Source: Flectonema sp. DT1601
Lineage: Eukaryota; Euglenozoa; Diplonemea; Diplonemida; Diplonemidae
DNA: 64,000 nucleotides
Assembly: GCA_964019425.1 (NCBI GenBank)
Contig: OZ025843.1
Location: forward strand, 62,001-126,000
Reading direction: 5' to 3'
Under the pieces are notes generated by a model. That model searched no databases. It saw only the letters and a program-made list of their open reading frames with translations, and had not been told where the DNA came from. Shown in pieces: positions 60,664 to 64,000 of the stretch. Each line of letters opens with the position of its first letter. Within the stretch, counting starts at the first letter, position 1. Position numbers and translations under genes: made by a program.

Positions 60664-60666
60664 TCA
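60664..60666 (-). other. In-frame UGA between ORF1 and ORF2
   Basis: ORF1 ends AATTGACCG: a UGA followed by C, a context known to leak in other systems. ORF1 and ORF2 share one frame with only this stop between them and no Met before the endonuclease. Read-through is the simplest way to make ORF2 protein; re-initiation is the alternative. Confidence 0.7.
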
Positions 60667-63596
60667 ATTCCGTTCCATGAACGCCATCAGTAGACGTTCC
60701 AGTCGGTCCAATCTCTCGTCCACTGAGCTGTTCTCCTTCTTTTTTGTCGACTTGGGCTCCTTTTTCGCTGTTGTCGTTGCGGTCGCTGCCTTCGTAGGTG
60801 CCGTCGTAGTTGGTGTTGGGTTGCTGGCTTCTAACCATAGGCGTTGTCCCTTCTTCTTCCCATGAAACTCGATGAACTCCAATCGAGTGTACCACTTTCC
60901 TCCCGTTCCCTCCGTCGGGTCACGCCTTTTCTCCGGTTTTGTCGGTGTCGCATTCGGGCGTTTGGTCTCCTTCCGTTTCGGGTCGACTTCCACCTTCTGT
61001 TTCCCAGCCTCCATCATGCACAGGACGCCATCCACCGTGATGGTTTCCTGCGTTCTCACCGGACCGCGGACGACCATCCATCGCATGCCGTTCCGTACGC
61101 CTTCCTTCGTCTTCCTCACTTCCCAGCCTTCCTTCGTGATCAGCCACTTGATCGCTTCGTCGGTGGTTGTGCCGATCGGGATACCCGTGATCTTTGTTTC
61201 CGGTAGCTTAGCCGGCAGGTGCAGTTTCTCCCTCGCCGCCGTTTCCTGCCAGCTGGTCACTCGAAGCCCGAGTCCGTGTTCGTTTACCACAAGTCCCAGC
61301 CCTCCATCGACTTCTACAGCCTTGTCCCGAGCGATTCCGAGTGTCTCGTCCTTCGGTAGCCAAATGACCGCCGCCTTCACTGCTCGTTCTTCTCTCGGAT
61401 CCTTTTCCTTGGTGAAGACGCCGTCCTTCCCCGATTCTCGGAGGAAGTTCTTCACTTCGGCTACCTTCACCCTGAGCATCACCGTGACGCTCTGGTCTCC
61501 GATCCGCGGGTTGTACGTATCGACATACCCCGGCATCTTCCTCAACTCTTCCGTTGCCCTGATCGGGGAGCGCTTCACTTCCGACCATCTCTTCTCTCCG
61601 GACCATTTTTTGTCCACTCGGACAACCATCTCCCTCGTGCTTTCCGTCCGCACGACGTCTGTTCCGGATGGTACAACCACTCTTCCCAGTGTTGTCATCC
61701 AGAGTTGCTTGAGAATTCTCTTCTCGCCGTCGCTCGTCGTCTCCTTAAGTACTACCTGTACTTTCTGCGCCGTGTCTGATGGTGGTTCCAGGGTTACTAG
61801 GGATAACGTTTCCCAGGCTCCCGGAGGTGTTCCCGACATCCTCTTCCTTGCCTCCTCTCTGGTGGTGAGGTGTACTCCCTTTGCACCGGCGTCGTACTGC
61901 TCCTTCGTGATCGCCATTCCCTCTGGCCAGTATTCCGGTGCCAGCGAGAGGTTATCCACCTTGAATCGCTCCTTGCGTGCTGCGTTCTCCCAGCTCTTCT
62001 GAGTCTGCGCCAGTCTCCCGGCCTCTCGGACCATCTGCTCTTGGATGGCCGATCGTCCGGCTACCTGCCCTTCATTGATTTCCTTCATCAGCTTCTTGCG
62101 TGAGGCGTCTAGCTCCCTCATACCGTCTTGGGGCAGCTTCACCGGTGGCGTTTGCTTCACTTCCGTGTTTGCTTCCTGATCAGGGGTGGTGTCCATCTGA
62201 TGTTCCTCTTCCTCTTCTCTCAGCGAGTTGAGTCCTCTGATCTGGACCCGTTCCGCTTCGAGTTCTAGCAAGAAACGTTCTTGCATCTCTCTCGCTTCCC
62301 GTCCCGCCGTTTCCTGCTGCCTCTTCGCCTCAGCATGTTGGGCCTTGAGTTCTTCTCTCAATCCGTCCAGTTGTTGTTGGAGAGTTCGGAGCATCTCGCG
62401 TAGTTCGCTTTTCTCCTCTCTCTCGCGCTTCAGTTCCTGTTGTAGTCCTTCGTAGTGGAAGGACTGCTGCTGCTGGGCGTAGGTGTCGTACGTTGCATAC
62501 GGTTGATGTTGCATGTAGTGTACGGGTTGCTGTTGCGGTTGTTGTTGCGGTTGTCGATGTTGTTGCAGTTGCAGTTGCTGTTGTAGTTGTTGTTGTTCCA
62601 GTTCCAGTTGTTGATGCTGTTGTTGTTGTCGTTGCCGTTGTTGTTGTAGTTCCAGTTGCTGATGTTGCGATTGCTGTTGCTGTTGCTCTAGCTGTTGCTG
62701 CTGTTGGTGTAGTTGCTGCTGTCCTCGGTTCACCTCTTCCTCACGCCGTTGGATCTCGTCTTCCTTCTGTTGGAGCTTTTGTTGTTGTTGGACTTTTTCT
62801 TGTCCAATCTGCTCCTTGAGCTTTCGGTGGAGGTGGTCCTTCTCATTCCTTAGCTGCTGATCCAGCTGGAGGTGGAGCCGTTCCTTCTCCGTCTGGAAGG
62901 ATTCCTTTTCCTTCTGTAGTTGTGACCGAGTCAAATGTGCTTGCTGTTCGGACTCGGCGTCCTTCTTCTGCTGCTGGCTTTCCAGTTGCTGTTGTCGTTG
63001 GCGGTATTGCTTCTCCAAATCCTTCTGTTGGTGCTGATGTTGCTCTTTGAGTTGAGCCTGTAGGTTTTGCTCCTTCTGGAGACTTTCCGTTTCCTTCAGC
63101 TGATGGTGGCTTTGCAGTTGCTGCTGTTGTTGGTGGTACTGACTTTGCAGTTCTTGTTGTTGGTGTTGGCGTTGCTGTTCCAACTGTTTTTCTTGTCCTT
63201 GAAGGTTGGTTTCCTTCTGGTGGTGGTGCTGCTCCATGGCCATTCTCTGTTGCCCCAGCCGCTGCTTCTCTTCCTCGATTTCGTCCAGCGACTCGAGTTT
63301 TTCCTTCTCGAGTTTCGCCAGCCGGCGTTCTTCCTTGTCCGTGCGGTCCTCGTCCCTGTCGCGAGTGTCGTCTCGCGGGCGTCGGTCTCTGCTGTCCTTC
63401 CTTGTTCCACCATTGCCATTCAAGGCATGGGCCAGTTTGTTTCTTTCTTTCTTCGATAGGAAACATCCAGTGTGTGGATGCTCTGGATGTGGTGGTTGGT
63501 GTTGATGGTGTTGGCATCTCTTGTGTTTGACACCGTCTTGTCGACCCCTATCGAAGTCGTCCGGGACCGCCGCGAGGAGGCAGGTGTCGTGATCCC
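60664..63596 (-). CDS. LINE ORF1: Gln-rich coiled-coil protein
   Basis: About 976 codons inside the element, open from its first base. Order: a basic His/Arg segment, a charged coiled coil (KLEKEKLESLDEIEEEKQR), a long Gln/His-rich coil built on CAG/CAA repeats (about 62500-63200), a second coil ending near REEEEEHQMDTTPDQ, then a ~400-residue Lys/Val-rich region of unknown fold and a short C-terminal leucine zipper (RLDRLERLLMAFMERN). It probably binds and multimerises on element RNA like other ORF1 proteins (inference). The first in-frame ATG is at 63243. Upstream, the frame runs unbroken into the host LRR sequence, so an LRR-ORF1 fusion is also possible. Confidence 0.8.
62490..63240 (-). 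repeat. CAG/CAA-rich low-complexity tract
   Basis: Imperfect trinucleotide repeats encode poly-Gln blocks within the ORF1 coil (densest at 62520-62800). Such tracts vary in length between copies and cause frame-shadow ORFs on both strands. Confidence 0.85.
63529..63596 (-). ncRNA. HDV-like self-cleaving ribozyme at the LINE 5' terminus
   Basis: 68 nt, numbered from 63596. P1: 1-6 GGGATC with 29-34 GGTCCC. P2: 9-14 GACACC with 63-68 GGTGTC. P3: 16-18 GCC with 26-28 GGC. L3: 19-25 TCCTCGC, the same as in genomic HDV. P1.1: CC of L3 with GG at 35-36. P4: 38-41 CGAC with 52-55 GTCG. J4/2: ACAAGAC, with C57 in the place of catalytic C75. Cleavage would fall exactly at the junction of host DNA and element, as in R2 and L1Tc. 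This releases the element RNA from a host transcript. Confidence 0.85.
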
Positions 63597-63616
63597 AAGT
63601 GATTTCTGAACAATTA
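63597..63616. repeat. Target-site duplication, right copy, LINE
   Basis: aagtgatttctgaacaatta, identical to 55833-55852. It starts at the same base of the LRR repeat unit as the small element's duplication. Confidence 0.88.
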
Positions 63617-64000
63617 AACAAAAAACAATCTCCAATACTGGTGACACTACTAAGACCTGAAAGGTCAAGAGAAGTGATTTCTGAACAATTACGCAAGAAA
63701 TTATTTCCAATACTAGTGACACTATTAAGACCTGAAAGGTCAACAGAAGTGATTTCTGAACAATAAAACAAAAAACAGTGTCCAATACTGGTGACACTAC
63801 TAAGACCTGAAAGGTCAAGAGAAGTGATTTCTGAACAATTACGCAAGAAATTATATTCAATACTAGTGACACTACTAAGACAGGAAAGGTCAACGGAAGC
63901 GATTTTTAAACAATTACGCAAGAAATTATATCCAATACTAGTGACACTATTAAGACCTGAAAGGTCAACAGAAGTGATTTCTGAACACTCAGACAAGAAA
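63597..64000 (-). CDS. 5' part of the second LRR gene, continues beyond the window
   Basis: About five and a half 25-residue repeats (for example EITSVDLSGLNSVTSIGNNF), closely related to the gene at 50944-52770. The frame is open to the window edge and runs without a stop into the LINE's ORF1. Variants such as CLKIASVDLSCL show modest divergence. The start codon and any ubiquitin-like domain lie outside the window. Confidence 0.78.

Larger units (their letters stand above)
55853..63596 (-). mobile_element. Full-length LINE (non-LTR retrotransposon) inside an LRR gene
   Basis: 7744 bp, bounded by a 20-bp target duplication. Order from the 5' end: HDV-like ribozyme, ORF1 (coiled coil), UGA, 2A peptide, ORF2 (endonuclease, reverse transcriptase, zinc motifs), a short 3' UTR and a tail ending GGTACATATA without poly(A). 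Both ORFs are open, so the copy looks young and possibly active. Endonuclease type, 2A and ribozyme recall the kinetoplastid L1Tc/ingi group, but clade placement needs a tree. Its GC content is clearly higher than that of the AT-rich host DNA. Confidence 0.9.

Noticed and set aside
62843-63517. A 224-codon Pro/Thr-rich ORF beginning MPTPSTPTTT in the LINE
   Set aside because: It overlaps ORF1 in another frame. The ORF1 frame forms a coherent coiled coil and is the longer one, so this is probably a shadow, although its ATG is the first after the ribozyme.

Overview
The window is nuclear DNA of a unicellular eukaryote. Every gene I can support lies on the minus strand. Most starts follow a pyrimidine tract and an AG by only a few nucleotides, which looks like trans-splice (or 5'-UTR splice) acceptors in a one-direction gene cluster. 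Two of the three single-copy genes also carry one short cis intron near the 3' end (GTATGT at the donor, ACTAAC or ACTAAT near the branch, ACAG at the acceptor). The Cache/HAMP/class III cyclase gene, the one-way cluster and an L1Tc-like LINE with a 2A peptide and a 5' HDV-like ribozyme suggest Discoba, perhaps Euglenozoa. The cis introns argue against a typical trypanosomatid, so I do not name a genus.

Layout from left to right. 1-9.0 kb: three single-copy genes, namely a receptor-type adenylate cyclase, a UFD1-like protein and a PDZ/coiled-coil protein ending in a CaaX box. 9.7-46 kb: a tandem array of eleven apparently intact genes, two broken copies and one fragment. They encode ~570-residue six-helix membrane proteins with a degenerate cyclase domain. 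The N-terminal membrane half varies between copies while the C-terminal half and 3' flank are nearly identical, and markers are shuffled as expected from gene conversion. 46-50.9 kb: a graveyard of dispersed repeats and a decayed pogo-like DNA transposon. 50.9-52.8 kb: a ubiquitin-like/leucine-rich-repeat (LRR) gene with seventeen 25-residue repeats. 54.9-64 kb: a second LRR gene split by two insertions.

The most notable system is in that second LRR gene. A 7.7-kb LINE (55853-63596) and a 0.7-kb element (55060-55757) entered two different LRR repeat units at exactly the same nucleotide, each with a 20-bp target duplication. Both start with GGG and a fold matching HDV-type ribozymes; for the LINE, P1, P2, P3, L3, P1.1 and P4 can all be drawn. 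The LINE's ORF1 is in frame with the host LRR reading frame. ORF1 and ORF2 share one frame, separated by a single UGA, and a 2A motif (GDVERNPGP) follows 20 codons later. This suggests an R2-like life style transferred from rDNA to a repetitive protein gene: co-transcription with the host, ribozyme release of the 5' end, stop read-through and 2A separation of the polymerase. All functional statements are inferences from sequence.
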